Of a DNA stretch of 48,030 nucleotides, positions 16,490 to 25,268 are shown in pieces. This DNA is from Cyanobacteria bacterium PR.3.49 (GTDB taxonomy: Bacteria; Cyanobacteriota; Vampirovibrionia; Obscuribacterales; Obscuribacteraceae). A model generated the notes under the pieces. The model did not search any database. It saw nothing but the letters and a program-made list of their open reading frames with translations, and was not told where the DNA came from. The stretch is taken from positions 1 through 48,030 of the forward strand of contig PNKB01000016.1 of assembly GCA_013997645.1 (NCBI GenBank). Reading direction: 5' to 3'. The translations under genes were made by a program, and so were the position numbers. Numbering within the stretch: position 1 is the first letter of the stretch; the number at the start of each line of letters is the position of its first letter.

Positions 16490-19194
16490 TTCACTGGCTC
16501 CTCTACGAAGAAAGTTTGCACGTAGCGTGAGAGATAGTCACGCTCCTGCTCCGAAAGCTGATCTTTCCAGGGCGGCATGCTGGTGCCTGGAACCCCTTCT
16601 TCCAGCACTGTCAATAAATCATCAGGCTCTGGTTGCACTTCCTTGAAATTCGTTGGTCGACGATCGAGCGTCGCTGCTGCGGGCCCATTGCCATCGCCTG
16701 CAATACCATGGCAAGAAACACATTTTTGCTCATAAATTTTCTTGCCTTCCTGCACTTCCTTGCCGGCAAACTCTTCTTTTGAAGTGACATAAACCTTGCG
16801 TTCGGGCAAAATTTTCAAATGTGCAATCAGCGCTTCAATCTGGTCTTTCGGCAAATCTCGCCACGCAGGCATGGAAGTTCCGGGTACGCCATTCATAAGC
16901 ACCGATACAAGGTGCTTTGTGGTGTAGTTTGCTTCGATCAAACCTGCCGGCTTGGGCAACAAACCTTCAGCGGCCGGTCCCTGTCCATCACCCATTTCTC
17001 CGTGGCAGCCCTGGCAGTTCTTGGCAAAAATAACAGCACCTTTGCGCTGCAATTCTGCTAACTCAGCGGGATCCTTCGGCAATATGATGTCGACCGCAGG
17101 ACCGGATGGACGACGAGTTGCACTGCTGGCATCAAGAGGCACGGGGGTAGTTTCTATTTTTTTGACGTCCTCAGGACAGTCGCAATCTTTCGCCAGCGTC
17201 CATTGCTTCGGATCGTCCCCAGCCAACTGCCGAGCCCTGCCTAACGATTTAATATAGACAAGCAAATCAGCAGCATCTTTGTTCGGCTTTGCAGGCGAGC
17301 CGTCAAATAGCCACGGAAATGCCGGCATCACACTGTCAGGCACGATCAGTCGCGGGTTGTAGAGATGAGTCAATTGCCAATCATCTGATCTGATGCTCGT
17401 TTCTCTGGAAAGATCAGGACCGACACGCCGGGTACCCCACAGATGCGGATAATCATATCGATTTTCCCAAGCACGCGTTGGCGCACCGAACCTCTGGACG
17501 TCCTGCGGCACTGTGCGAATCTGTTGCGTGTGACAATAAGCGCAACCTTCGCGGGCGTAAACAGCTCTGCCTCTTTCCTCCTGCTCACTGGGCGGAAGCA
17601 TGGTGGCGGGTTTGGTGCGGGCGATTTCACTTTGCAGAGCGAAACCTGGAATGACGGCAAGAATGCCAAACGACATAAGAAAAAATCCTATGCCACCAAT
17701 GCCGGCGGCCGCATATGCCATACCGAGACGCTTAGGTAGTTTTACTTGCTCTTGAGAAACAGGCTGGACATCTTTATCTGCAGCAGCAACCTGAACTGCC
17801 GCAACTTGCTCTGCATCTTTTTGCAGCTCGTCGGTGCTCTTGCCCGTGGTAAAAGCTACGAGCAAGGAGATAAAGCCGCCACCAATGAGGATTGCCGACA
17901 AAGTGCGGAACAGCCAATAATCCTTCGCGGCTCTCACGGATTCCAGCCATGGCAGATTGGTCTCCCAGAGACGGGCTTCAATAATTCCTGCTGCCGTCAG
18001 AAGTGACACCATCAGAGTCATTCCGATGAGCAAAAGCCAATAAGCATGGACCAGCGCTCGTTTGTTGAAACGAACATTAGGTACCCGCTGCCAGACGAAT
18101 GACATGCCACCAATAGCAGTGAATGTGGCAAAACCGAGCATCGCCAAATGCGAGTGTCCAATCACCCAATCACTGAAGTGAAGCAGACGGTTGAAAGGCA
18201 TAAGGGCCTGCATGGAACCCTGTAAGCTGACGATAAGATAGAGAATGGTACCCATAAAGACGAAACGCAAAGCGATATCCGGTCCCAACTGTTTCATGCA
18301 TCCGCGCATGGAAACAAGCAAGTTAGTAACAACCAGAATCACGTCCATGCCCAGGTAAACCGAGGCGATGATGGCTTGCTTTTGTGCATCCATTGGAATA
18401 GCGGAAAACACATAATGGTGCGTTCCATTCAGAGGGTAGACGAAAAACAAAAGCCAGAAGCCCAGCATGGATAGAAAATGACTATAAATTGGTTTCTTGG
18501 TGGCGAGTGGAACTACAAAAAAAGCAATCGAGACCGCAAGTGGAGTTACGTACAACCCAATGGCATCGTGAATCCACAATCCACTGAATGCTGCGCCTTG
18601 CGCTCCGGGCAACAACTGAGGAACGATGTTGCCGACCGGATAGGCAAGCAAAGTAAAAATCAAAGAACCGAGAATGTACCATCCGGAAACATAAAGTTTG
18701 GAAAGCTTGGTCTTAAGCAATGGAACAACAAACTGAACTATTGAAACAGCAAAAGCAAGCACCACAAATGCGTCGACAATCAGCGGGAACTCACCCCATT
18801 CCAGGGGCTGGCTGAATCCCATAAGAACGAGCACCCAGCCAGGCAGCACGACGGCAAAATTCCAAATGAGAAACAGCGCCCATCCAAGTTTCCGACTGAC
18901 CACGGGACGCATAGAGAGCATGGGCACCGCGTAATATAGAAACATCCAAAAGGCATTGCCCAGCCAGCCAAAGAAAATTCCTTGTGTATGGTTGTATCTA
19001 AGCCTTCCCCAGGTCAGCAGTGGATGTGCGCCTGCAAAATCCGGCGCGTGCAATTTCATGGAAACAAGAATGCCGAACGTTACTGAGATCAATAGCGTGA
19101 CAATCGCGGCCAGAGCGTGAGCTTTTATCAGACCGAATTCAACGTTCGGCACTTCGGGTTTTTCTGTAAGCGGTTGTGGATGAGTTTCAGTCAT
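16486..19194 (-). CDS. ccoNO: Fused cbb3-type cytochrome c oxidase: CcoN + CcoO + two cytochrome c domains
   Basis: A 902-residue terminal oxidase in one chain. Residues 25-450 are the CcoN core with about 12 spans; its six metal-ligand histidines are in place: H69, H209, H259, H260, H347 and H349 (low-spin heme b, heme b3 and CuB). A span at about 493-515 anchors a CcoO-type domain with heme motif CAYCH (551-555) and M623. Two more cytochrome c domains follow, CQGCH (727-731) with M775 and CVSCH (825-829) with M873, like the tandem hemes of CcoP but without CcoP's own membrane span. It should reduce O2 to water using electrons from periplasmic cytochromes c. ATG 19194 overlaps the upstream stop by eight bases; GTG 19203 is an alternative. 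Confidence 0.95.
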   Translation of the reverse strand: MTETHPQPLTEKPEVPNVEFGLIKAHALAAIVTLLISVTFGILVSMKLHAPDFAGAHPLLTWGRLRYNHTQGIFFGWLGNAFWMFLYYAVPMLSMRPVVSRKLGWALFLIWNFAVVLPGWVLVLMGFSQPLEWGEFPLIVDAFVVLAFAVSIVQFVVPLLKTKLSKLYVSGWYILGSLIFTLLAYPVGNIVPQLLPGAQGAAFSGLWIHDAIGLYVTPLAVSIAFFVVPLATKKPIYSHFLSMLGFWLLFFVYPLNGTHHYVFSAIPMDAQKQAIIASVYLGMDVILVVTNLLVSMRGCMKQLGPDIALRFVFMGTILYLIVSLQGSMQALMPFNRLLHFSDWVIGHSHLAMLGFATFTAIGGMSFVWQRVPNVRFNKRALVHAYWLLLIGMTLMVSLLTAAGIIEARLWETNLPWLESVRAAKDYWLFRTLSAILIGGGFISLLVAFTTGKSTDELQKDAEQVAAVQVAAADKDVQPVSQEQVKLPKRLGMAYAAAGIGGIGFFLMSFGILAVIPGFALQSEIARTKPATMLPPSEQEERGRAVYAREGCAYCHTQQIRTVPQDVQRFGAPTRAWENRYDYPHLWGTRRVGPDLSRETSIRSDDWQLTHLYNPRLIVPDSVMPAFPWLFDGSPAKPNKDAADLLVYIKSLGRARQLAGDDPKQWTLAKDCDCPEDVKKIETTPVPLDASSATRRPSGPAVDIILPKDPAELAELQRKGAVIFAKNCQGCHGEMGDGQGPAAEGLLPKPAGLIEANYTTKHLVSVLMNGVPGTSMPAWRDLPKDQIEALIAHLKILPERKVYVTSKEEFAGKEVQEGKKIYEQKCVSCHGIAGDGNGPAAATLDRRPTNFKEVQPEPDDLLTVLEEGVPGTSMPPWKDQLSEQERDYLSRYVQTFFVEEPVK

Positions 19195-19666
19195 TCCCAC
19201 CACCCTTGCCTTTCATGCTGCTGAGAATCCAAACAGCTATGGCGCGCTGCTGTTCTTTATCCAGGTGAAGATGAGGACCGTCATCATAGCCGTCCCAGTC
19301 ATTTTTGGGATGCGTAGATGCAAAACCTATTTCGCTTAAATCTCTGTACTTCGTACTTATTTCAAGATAAGAGGGACCAACCAGCTTGGCTTCGATTGAG
19401 TGGCAACCCGCGCACTGCTGCTGGTGCAATGTGGCTCCAACGGACAACAAACGATCTGTTTCTTCTTTGTCCGACGGCGCAGCGAGCACTGCAGGCGGTG
19501 TCGGCAAAGGTGAAGGTGAATTGACACCAGCCATCAGTGTGCTGCTGTTGATTCCCCAAACGGAAATCACTGCCGCTACAATCGCCACTGCAACAGCCAA
19601 CACAATCGGTGTCTTATTGGGCTTATCCTTGTCCGAATATTCGATCTTGGCAGGAGTATCTGACAT
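19187..19666 (-). CDS. Membrane-anchored monoheme cytochrome c
   Basis: A 159-residue protein with an N-terminal anchor (about residues 20-40, uncleaved type), a proline-rich linker, and one class I-like cytochrome c domain with the heme motif CAGCH and the downstream KLVGPSYLEISTKY. A possible distal methionine is in SSMKGKGG near the end. Periplasmic, tethered to the inner membrane. Between a sulfite dehydrogenase pair and the oxidase, it is the natural electron shuttle from SorB-like cytochrome to the CcoO/P hemes. Its ATG is two bases after the upstream stop, and its own stop overlaps the oxidase start. Confidence 0.92.
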   Translation of the reverse strand: MSDTPAKIEYSDKDKPNKTPIVLAVAVAIVAAVISVWGINSSTLMAGVNSPSPLPTPPAVLAAPSDKEETDRLLSVGATLHQQQCAGCHSIEAKLVGPSYLEISTKYRDLSEIGFASTHPKNDWDGYDDGPHLHLDKEQQRAIAVWILSSMKGKGGGND

Positions 19667-19668
19667 CT

Positions 19669-20088
19669 CTAGTTAGCGGCCTCCGGTTTTCCTTTTACCG
19701 AAAAGAGATATTCAGTAATCTCTTGCGCTTCCTTTTTGTTGATGTGTGCTCCGTAGGTCTTGATCATTTTGTCCACTTCTTTCGACCAGGCCTTTTTCGT
19801 AAAATTTGGCTGCATGGTCACGTAGCGCAGTGAGTGGCACATCCCACAACGAGTCATAAACAACTCTCTTCCCGCACCGGGAGGAAAATCGGGGGGATAA
19901 TGCGGAAGTTCTATTGCCTTTCCGACAAATCCACTTGCAGAATTTGTAGTTTTACCAATTTCATTCTTCGGAGTTTGAGCAATTGCAGCACCTGAATTTA
20001 GGCCTTCCCTGCTGGCAAGACCGTTTTCGCTCGAGCACGCCACCAAATGAAATACTGCACCTAGTATCAAGATGGCGAAAACCGGCAT
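19669..20088 (-). CDS. Lipoprotein monoheme cytochrome c, SorB-like sulfite dehydrogenase subunit
   Basis: A 139-residue protein. Starting at ATG 20088 gives a lipoprotein signal with lipobox L15-V-A-C18, so it would be membrane-anchored by lipid; a longer frame to 20199 overlaps the upstream gene and lacks a sensible signal. After a low-complexity linker comes a c-type domain with CGMCH (81-85), FTKKAWSKEVDKMIKTYG and ITEYLFSVKG. It follows a SorA-like gene by 19 bases, the usual order for SorAB sulfite dehydrogenases, where the cytochrome takes electrons from the molybdenum subunit. Assignment as SorB rests mainly on this context. Confidence 0.85.
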   Translation of the reverse strand: MPVFAILILGAVFHLVACSSENGLASREGLNSGAAIAQTPKNEIGKTTNSASGFVGKAIELPHYPPDFPPGAGRELFMTRCGMCHSLRYVTMQPNFTKKAWSKEVDKMIKTYGAHINKKEAQEITEYLFSVKGKPEAAN

Positions 20089-20107
20089 TCTTATAATTTT
20101 AATGGTG

Positions 20108-21373
20108 CTAGACAACCGGCACCTCAATTTGCTCGATACCGTTGCGCATGTATCCGCTCTTATTCCAATACTGCGCCCCTTGCACCTGCCCATCCGCATT
20201 GGCGGCTCTCGTCAAAATTTTGTGCATCCCAGCAGATGCTGGTGTCCATGGACATCTCCAGCGAACGAATGAAAATTTCCCATAGTCGGTGCTGTCAAGT
20301 TTTGCAGCTTTCCATGTGTTGCCGCCATCCACTGATACATCGACCGATTTGATACCACTTCCGCCATCAAACGCAATTCCTTCGATTTCGCAAGCTTTCC
20401 CGGCACGAACCACATCTGTGGCATCCGGACGCACAACTATCGATCGGACGTTCATCCTATTGATTGGAACCGTGTCTTTGGCAAGATTCTCTGGTGTCTC
20501 ACTGGCATTTGAATTTTTGGGTATGCGATATGCCTTTTCCATCCAAAACCCATCGAACTTGCCGGGCACAACTTCAATTTTGTGCAAAGACTTTACCCAG
20601 TAGGTCGCATACCAACCGGGCACCACCAGACGCAAGGGGAAACCATTCAACATAGGCAGCGGCTGCCCGTTCATCTCATATGCAACCAAAACTTCGTCAC
20701 TATTTGCATGATCTATATCCAGCGCTTTTACAAATTTATGCATGCTGTAGAGCGGCGGCTCATCAAGACCGGCAAACGTGACTTGCATTGCTTGCGCTTT
20801 GACGCCAGCCTGTTTCAAAAGGTCTTTCAAGCGAACGCCGGTCCATCTGGCATTACCCATGGCGCCATTGCTCCACTGCCCTCCGAGTACCTGCGGCGAA
20901 AAAAAGCTGCGGGAATTGCCGGAGCATTGATTGACGGCAACAATAGACACAGGCTCGAACTGCTTTTTCAAATCATCTATTGAGAGAGCGAGAGTTTTTT
21001 GAACATGCCCTTCCACAGATAGTTTGAACGTTCGCAAATCGACAGTCGTCGGAATTCCAGAAAAGTGCCAGCGAACGAAAAAAGCTTCATTCGGTGTCAA
21101 GTCTTGCCGATAATAAAACAGCGGAGTCTCCAGTTGCGGAGGTCTGTCGGTTAACATAATCAGCTCTTCCTTCTCAGGAAAGCGTGCGACCGAAAGACCT
21201 GGTTTGACCTGAATCAGTGAGTTTTTGTTTGACTGCTCGCTGGTCGAGCAAGCCGACGCCAAACCACCCGCGGCAATTGATGCAGCGAAATAGAGAAACC
21301 TTCGCCGGCTCAGTTGCCCGTTTGCCGATTCTTCATTTACCACGTTTGTCGTCTTGTTTTGCTGTGTTCTCAT
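20108..21373 (-). CDS. SorA-like sulfite dehydrogenase, molybdenum cofactor subunit (Tat-exported)
   Basis: A 421-residue sulfite-oxidase-family enzyme. The Tat signal is SRRRFLYFAAS (22-32), followed by a possible lipobox ending at C42. The molybdopterin domain has FFVRWHFSGIP, the molybdenum ligand C150 in VNQCSGNSRSFF, GGQWSNGAMGNARWTGV and GFPLRLVVPGWYATYWVK; the last third is the beta-sandwich dimerisation domain with DVSVDGGNTWKAAKLD. These match periplasmic SorA and SoxC-type proteins; the pairing with a monoheme cytochrome favours SorA. It converts sulfite to sulfate and passes two electrons to the cytochrome. The start overlaps the persulfide dioxygenase gene by 41 bases, and no strong ribosome-binding site is seen, so coupling is likely. 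Confidence 0.9.
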   Translation of the reverse strand: MRTQQNKTTNVVNEESANGQLSRRRFLYFAASIAAGGLASACSTSEQSNKNSLIQVKPGLSVARFPEKEELIMLTDRPPQLETPLFYYRQDLTPNEAFFVRWHFSGIPTTVDLRTFKLSVEGHVQKTLALSIDDLKKQFEPVSIVAVNQCSGNSRSFFSPQVLGGQWSNGAMGNARWTGVRLKDLLKQAGVKAQAMQVTFAGLDEPPLYSMHKFVKALDIDHANSDEVLVAYEMNGQPLPMLNGFPLRLVVPGWYATYWVKSLHKIEVVPGKFDGFWMEKAYRIPKNSNASETPENLAKDTVPINRMNVRSIVVRPDATDVVRAGKACEIEGIAFDGGSGIKSVDVSVDGGNTWKAAKLDSTDYGKFSFVRWRCPWTPASAGMHKILTRAANADGQVQGAQYWNKSGYMRNGIEQIEVPVV

Positions 21374-22970
21374 CAGTAGGAGCGCATGCTTCCGAATTCT
21401 TTGAGCAACCGGCGGCTGTTTTTACCGGCAGGTTCTGCTTCTGCCATGCTTCGATGCCACCAGCCAAGTCAGAGACGTGGGTAACTCCCTTCTGGCTCAG
21501 AAGACTTGCTGCAGTAGACGAACGATTACCTGTTGCACAGAGTATTACCAATTCTCTATCACGCGGCAGGCTGTCGACTTTATCAAGCAAACTGATCAAA
21601 GGCATATGAACCGCACCTTCGATGCTAGCTGCGTTCCATTCAGCATCGGTGCGAACGTCTACCACCATAGGCGGTTTACTCGATTTCAGCTGATTGGACA
21701 GCTGATCAGGCTTTACGCGCTCGTGTGATGCCACCAGATCGTCGCGAGTATCAAACGCAATGATACCGTTATGTACGAATCCGACGACATTGTCGAATCC
21801 AATACGTCCAAGTCTCATCGCCGCCTCTCGCTCTTTGCCCGGCTCTGCAACGATGACGACTGGGCGACTGTGGTCGAGGAACGTTCCGGCCCAGGTCGCA
21901 TAATGTCCATTCATCGGAATATTGATCGCGTCAATAACATGCTTTTTCGCAAAAGCATCCGACTCTCTTCCGTCCAATAAATGAGCACCGGCATTTCTTT
22001 TTTGAATCGCTTCATCTACGGAAAGCGGCTTCAAGGACTTTGCCAGAACTTCATCAAGAGTCGCATGCTGAGACATATTGTAGGAAGCGTCATAGCTGAA
22101 ATATTGGGGCGTCTTGGGCTGGTCGGCGGTGATAAGGTCGACAAATTTCTCTTTGTCCATTGGCTGCAGAGCGTAGTTTGTCTTTTTCTCTTTGCCGATG
22201 GTCGAAACGGTTTCTTTGCTCAAGTTTTTTCCACACAAAGAGCCGGCACCATGAGCAGGATAGACGAGAGTTTCATCCGGCAGCTTCATCAACTTTTCTC
22301 TGGTCGAGTCATAGAGCAATCCTGCCAACTCTTTGGCAGTTATGCCTTTGGACGCAAGAAGATCCGGGCGTCCGACATCGCCGATAAAAAGGCAGTCACC
22401 GGTCAGCACCGCATATGGTTTGGCAGCAGCAGTGGAATCATCGCAAACCAAAAGCGAAATAGCCTCCGGAGTATGTCCAGGGGTATGCAAGACTTTGAAA
22501 CCAGACAACTTACTGGGCAGGCCATGGTCCGGCTGATAGAGATCTATGAAGGGAAGGAAATCGCCCTCTTTGAGTTTTCTGTGAGCAAAGCTTGCTTCGG
22601 CTTTTTCTCCAAGACAAATTTCTGCACCGGTTTTTCTAGCCAGTTCTAGATGCCCTGCCACGAAGTCGGCATGCACGTGCGTCAGGATGACGTATCGAAT
22701 TTTTAGACCCTGTTTTTTTGCTTCTTCAACATACTGGTCAACATCTCGTTGTGGATCGACAACAGCAGCGATTTTGGTATTCGCATCACCGATCAGGTAA
22801 GAGGCATGTGAAAGGCATCCAAGATAAAACTGTTTGACAAATACTCCGCTCATGTCCTGATTGGTGCTCTTTATCTCGCCGACCGCGCTGACTCCGGCAA
22901 AAGCAGGCAGAGCTGGAATAGTTATCGCCGCAAGTGCCACGAGAACTAAAGACAATAAATTTCTCACCAT
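21333..22970 (-). CDS. Persulfide dioxygenase-rhodanese fusion (CstB-like) with signal peptide
   Basis: A 545-residue protein. A Sec signal (MVRNLLSLVLVALAAITIPA, cleavage near AFA at 25) precedes a metallo-beta-lactamase-fold persulfide dioxygenase: LGCLSHASYLIG, THVHADFVAGH (97-107), HTPGH (162-166), GDCLFIGDVGRPDL. The expected iron ligands are H98, H166 and D192. Two rhodanese domains follow; the first lost its cysteine (IVAEPGK), the second is intact (ILCATGNRSS). CstB-type enzymes oxidise persulfide sulfur to sulfite with O2, while the rhodanese transfers sulfur. Known relatives are mostly cytoplasmic or mitochondrial, so export is unusual, but it places sulfite beside SorA. First gene of the operon. 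Confidence 0.9.
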   Translation of the reverse strand: MVRNLLSLVLVALAAITIPALPAFAGVSAVGEIKSTNQDMSGVFVKQFYLGCLSHASYLIGDANTKIAAVVDPQRDVDQYVEEAKKQGLKIRYVILTHVHADFVAGHLELARKTGAEICLGEKAEASFAHRKLKEGDFLPFIDLYQPDHGLPSKLSGFKVLHTPGHTPEAISLLVCDDSTAAAKPYAVLTGDCLFIGDVGRPDLLASKGITAKELAGLLYDSTREKLMKLPDETLVYPAHGAGSLCGKNLSKETVSTIGKEKKTNYALQPMDKEKFVDLITADQPKTPQYFSYDASYNMSQHATLDEVLAKSLKPLSVDEAIQKRNAGAHLLDGRESDAFAKKHVIDAINIPMNGHYATWAGTFLDHSRPVVIVAEPGKEREAAMRLGRIGFDNVVGFVHNGIIAFDTRDDLVASHERVKPDQLSNQLKSSKPPMVVDVRTDAEWNAASIEGAVHMPLISLLDKVDSLPRDRELVILCATGNRSSTAASLLSQKGVTHVSDLAGGIEAWQKQNLPVKTAAGCSKNSEACAPTDENTAKQDDKRGK

Positions 22971-23003
22971 GATGTCAACCTATGTATGCATTTCAAAGAG
23001 GAG

Positions 23004-23009
23004 AGTATA
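23004..23009 (-). promoter_or_regulatory. Possible -10 box for the sulfur oxidation operon
   Basis: On the minus strand TATACT lies 34 bases before the persulfide dioxygenase start, in the 59-base gap after the serine hydrolase. The -35 position (about 23027-23032) does not match a consensus, so an activator may be needed, or the operon may be read through from upstream. Confidence 0.3.
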
Positions 23010-23029
23010 ACGCTTTATCCGACTGTTCT

Positions 23030-24439
23030 CTAGCCGGGGACTTTAGCTTTTGCAAGCTCATTGCGGTATTCGCTTTCGGGCAGCATGTTATAGCCGGCAT
23101 AATCGATGGAAATGACGTTGCCGTTGAAATCGAAATCAAACTCGGCATACTCACCTTCACTGTAATATCCGTTTGCATTAGCGATTTTCAGTTTGTTGTC
23201 ACCGGCAAGCTCGAGAACCTGAATTTCTTGATCTCGCCCAAAAGGAAACCAGGTATTGGGATCGACTCCAAGCAGGCTGCGCCCGGATTCGACAATCGCA
23301 AGATCACCCCAGAGACTGGTGTAGATGCCCTGAAATTTTCTGATGTGTTCGATGGTCGATTGATCGCAGCGAAAAGCACTGTTGTGGAAGTGGTCGAGAA
23401 CAGTTACCAGACCGCGCGCCATGAAAGATGCTTCGCCGTCGATGCAGTTGGTCAGCACTACAATCACCATTCTTTCGCTCGGGTCGCAAATAGTCTTTGT
23501 GCGCTGTCCAGGAAATGCACCACCATGACCGTAGACCTTTTTGTCGATCACCGACTCCAGTTGAAAGCCTAGTCCATACTCTTCGCCGATATGAGAGTTT
23601 TTCACGCGCCACTGTGTGCGCTGCATTTCCTTTTTCGTCTCGTCGCTGAGCAATTTCCCCGAGCCGACAAAGTGTGCATCGAAATACTTGCACATGTCTG
23701 CGGCCGTTGAGCAAAAGCCGGTTGCCGATGCCATTTGCCTGGTATCGATATGTTTCTCGATTGGCTGCCTTTTCTTCTCTCGACCACGTCGAGTGTAGCC
23801 GACGACAAGACGCGACATTACATCATCGTTAATCTCCGAAGTTGTGTTCGCCAGTCCAAGCGGTTGCAAAATCTTTGCTTGAATGTAGTTGCCGAAGGGC
23901 ATTCCGTAGACTTCTTCCACGACACATCCCAAAAGCGCATATCCAAAATTCGAATATTTCATTTGCTTATTGGTGTCGAAAACAAGATCGCAGCTCAAGA
24001 GTGCTTTTTTAAAATCGGCAAGGTCGTGAAAACTGTTGGTCAGCTGCCAAAAATTTGCATCCATTCCGTCACGTATCATTCCAGCGCTGTGCGACAGCAA
24101 TTGGCGAATAGTCACCTTTTCCATTCGGTGATCTTTGTGATCGCGCAACCAGGGAACATACTTTGCCACCGGCTCATCGATCTGCAAAAGTTCTTCTTCG
24201 GCCAATTGCATGATTGCAGTAGCAGCAAAAGTTTTTGAATGTGACGCAATACGAAATACGTGGTCGGCTGTCATCGGCACTTGCTGTTCCATATCCGCAT
24301 AGCCGAATGCTTTGAGAAACTCGACCTTGCCTTCGATTGCTATTGCAACAACGAAGCCCGGCATTTCCAGCCGCTCATAGCGAAACTGCAACCAGCGCTC
24401 AATGAATGGTATCGCTTGTGGAAGAATATCTTTGAACAT
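23030..24439 (-). CDS. Serine hydrolase, class C beta-lactamase / penicillin-binding-protein fold
   Basis: A 469-residue protein with the three active-site motifs of the family: S66-H-S-K69 in RIASHSKTFAA, YSN in MKYSNFGYALLG, and HGG in VYGHGGAFPGQRTK. The first 350 residues are the catalytic domain; the last 110 form a small beta-rich domain seen in some esterases and peptidases of this group. No signal peptide, so a cytoplasmic esterase or peptidase is more likely than a resistance lactamase. GAGG precedes ATG 24439. It follows the NlpC-like gene by 19 bases and is probably in the same transcript. Confidence 0.9.
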   Translation of the reverse strand: MFKDILPQAIPFIERWLQFRYERLEMPGFVVAIAIEGKVEFLKAFGYADMEQQVPMTADHVFRIASHSKTFAATAIMQLAEEELLQIDEPVAKYVPWLRDHKDHRMEKVTIRQLLSHSAGMIRDGMDANFWQLTNSFHDLADFKKALLSCDLVFDTNKQMKYSNFGYALLGCVVEEVYGMPFGNYIQAKILQPLGLANTTSEINDDVMSRLVVGYTRRGREKKRQPIEKHIDTRQMASATGFCSTAADMCKYFDAHFVGSGKLLSDETKKEMQRTQWRVKNSHIGEEYGLGFQLESVIDKKVYGHGGAFPGQRTKTICDPSERMVIVVLTNCIDGEASFMARGLVTVLDHFHNSAFRCDQSTIEHIRKFQGIYTSLWGDLAIVESGRSLLGVDPNTWFPFGRDQEIQVLELAGDNKLKIANANGYYSEGEYAEFDFDFNGNVISIDYAGYNMLPESEYRNELAKAKVPG

Positions 24440-24458
24440 CTATAATCCTCGAATTCTC

Positions 24459-25268
24459 TTAGTTGCCGTCTGACACCAGGCGTGCAAATGCGATTGACTC
24501 CGTAAAAGTGGGCTTGCGAATATCCTTCTTGCCCTCGTACCAGTAAGTTCCTTCCCAATAGCCAATCGGGCGATCAGACTCATCCAGAATAATTCGCACC
24601 ACCCCTTTTCCTAAACCGTCGCGATGCGGCATTGACGAGAGTGGTGGCAGAAGTTCGGGCTGAAAATGCTTGACGGACGAGCTGTCAATTACATTCACAC
24701 TTTGAAATCGGACTTTCTTTCCGTCCAGTTCGGCTTCTTCAACTGGACCTTTATTCTCGATCACGATCGCTACATGACCGGTATTCGACTTCTTCTTTTT
24801 AACACCATCAGGCGGTTGCGGTTTTCTCCACGCAATCAAATCTCCTCGCCTGAGATCTTTGATGCGCTCTACTCTCAGCCAGCCGTCGGTCGGTACGTCC
24901 TTTTTCAGTTCATTGAAAAACTGCACGTATACCTTCGCTTGCGGATATTTCCTCTCCGGCTGAAGTTTTCTAATTGCCTCGTATTGTCTGGGAAAATCCG
25001 AAAGAACATAACTGACAAAACCGGAGCAATCGGTGTCGGCGTCACAGCGCCCATTGCTATAACTTTTCACCTGCAGCAAAGCTGGCGCTTTTTTGTGTCC
25101 GTAATGCACTTGCTCTGCGTTGTTGAACACCCAATCGGCACGTTGGTAAATTTTATCGGCGGGCGAATTTGAGTCGGCTGCGGCCGCACCGGCACCAGCA
25201 GCCGTAACAAGGCATGCGCAATTTAGCAGAAAAATTAGCGTCAGCAAATTCGGCAAAATCGCTTTCAT
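24459..25268 (-). CDS. Secreted NlpC/P60-like cysteine peptidase
   Basis: A 269-residue protein with a signal peptide (MKAILPNLLTLIFLLNCACL and on to about 30). The catalytic cysteine is C81 in DADTDCSGFVSYVL and the histidine H165 in SNTGHVAIVIE; between them lie RRGDLIAWRK, usual for NlpC/P60 or CHAP-type wall peptidases. The ending (GYWEGTYWYEG) is not recognised. It probably cuts peptide bonds in peptidoglycan or a related amide. ATG 25268 overlaps the upstream TGA as ATGA, so it is coupled to the 125-residue gene before it. Confidence 0.85.
   Translation of the reverse strand: MKAILPNLLTLIFLLNCACLVTAAGAGAAAADSNSPADKIYQRADWVFNNAEQVHYGHKKAPALLQVKSYSNGRCDADTDCSGFVSYVLSDFPRQYEAIRKLQPERKYPQAKVYVQFFNELKKDVPTDGWLRVERIKDLRRGDLIAWRKPQPPDGVKKKKSNTGHVAIVIENKGPVEEAELDGKKVRFQSVNVIDSSSVKHFQPELLPPLSSMPHRDGLGKGVVRIILDESDRPIGYWEGTYWYEGKKDIRKPTFTESIAFARLVSDGN

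Noticed and set aside
23030-24439. Beta-lactamase resistance gene
   Set aside because: Motifs fit the broad serine hydrolase fold, but there is no signal peptide and it has an added C-terminal domain; nothing points to antibiotic hydrolysis.
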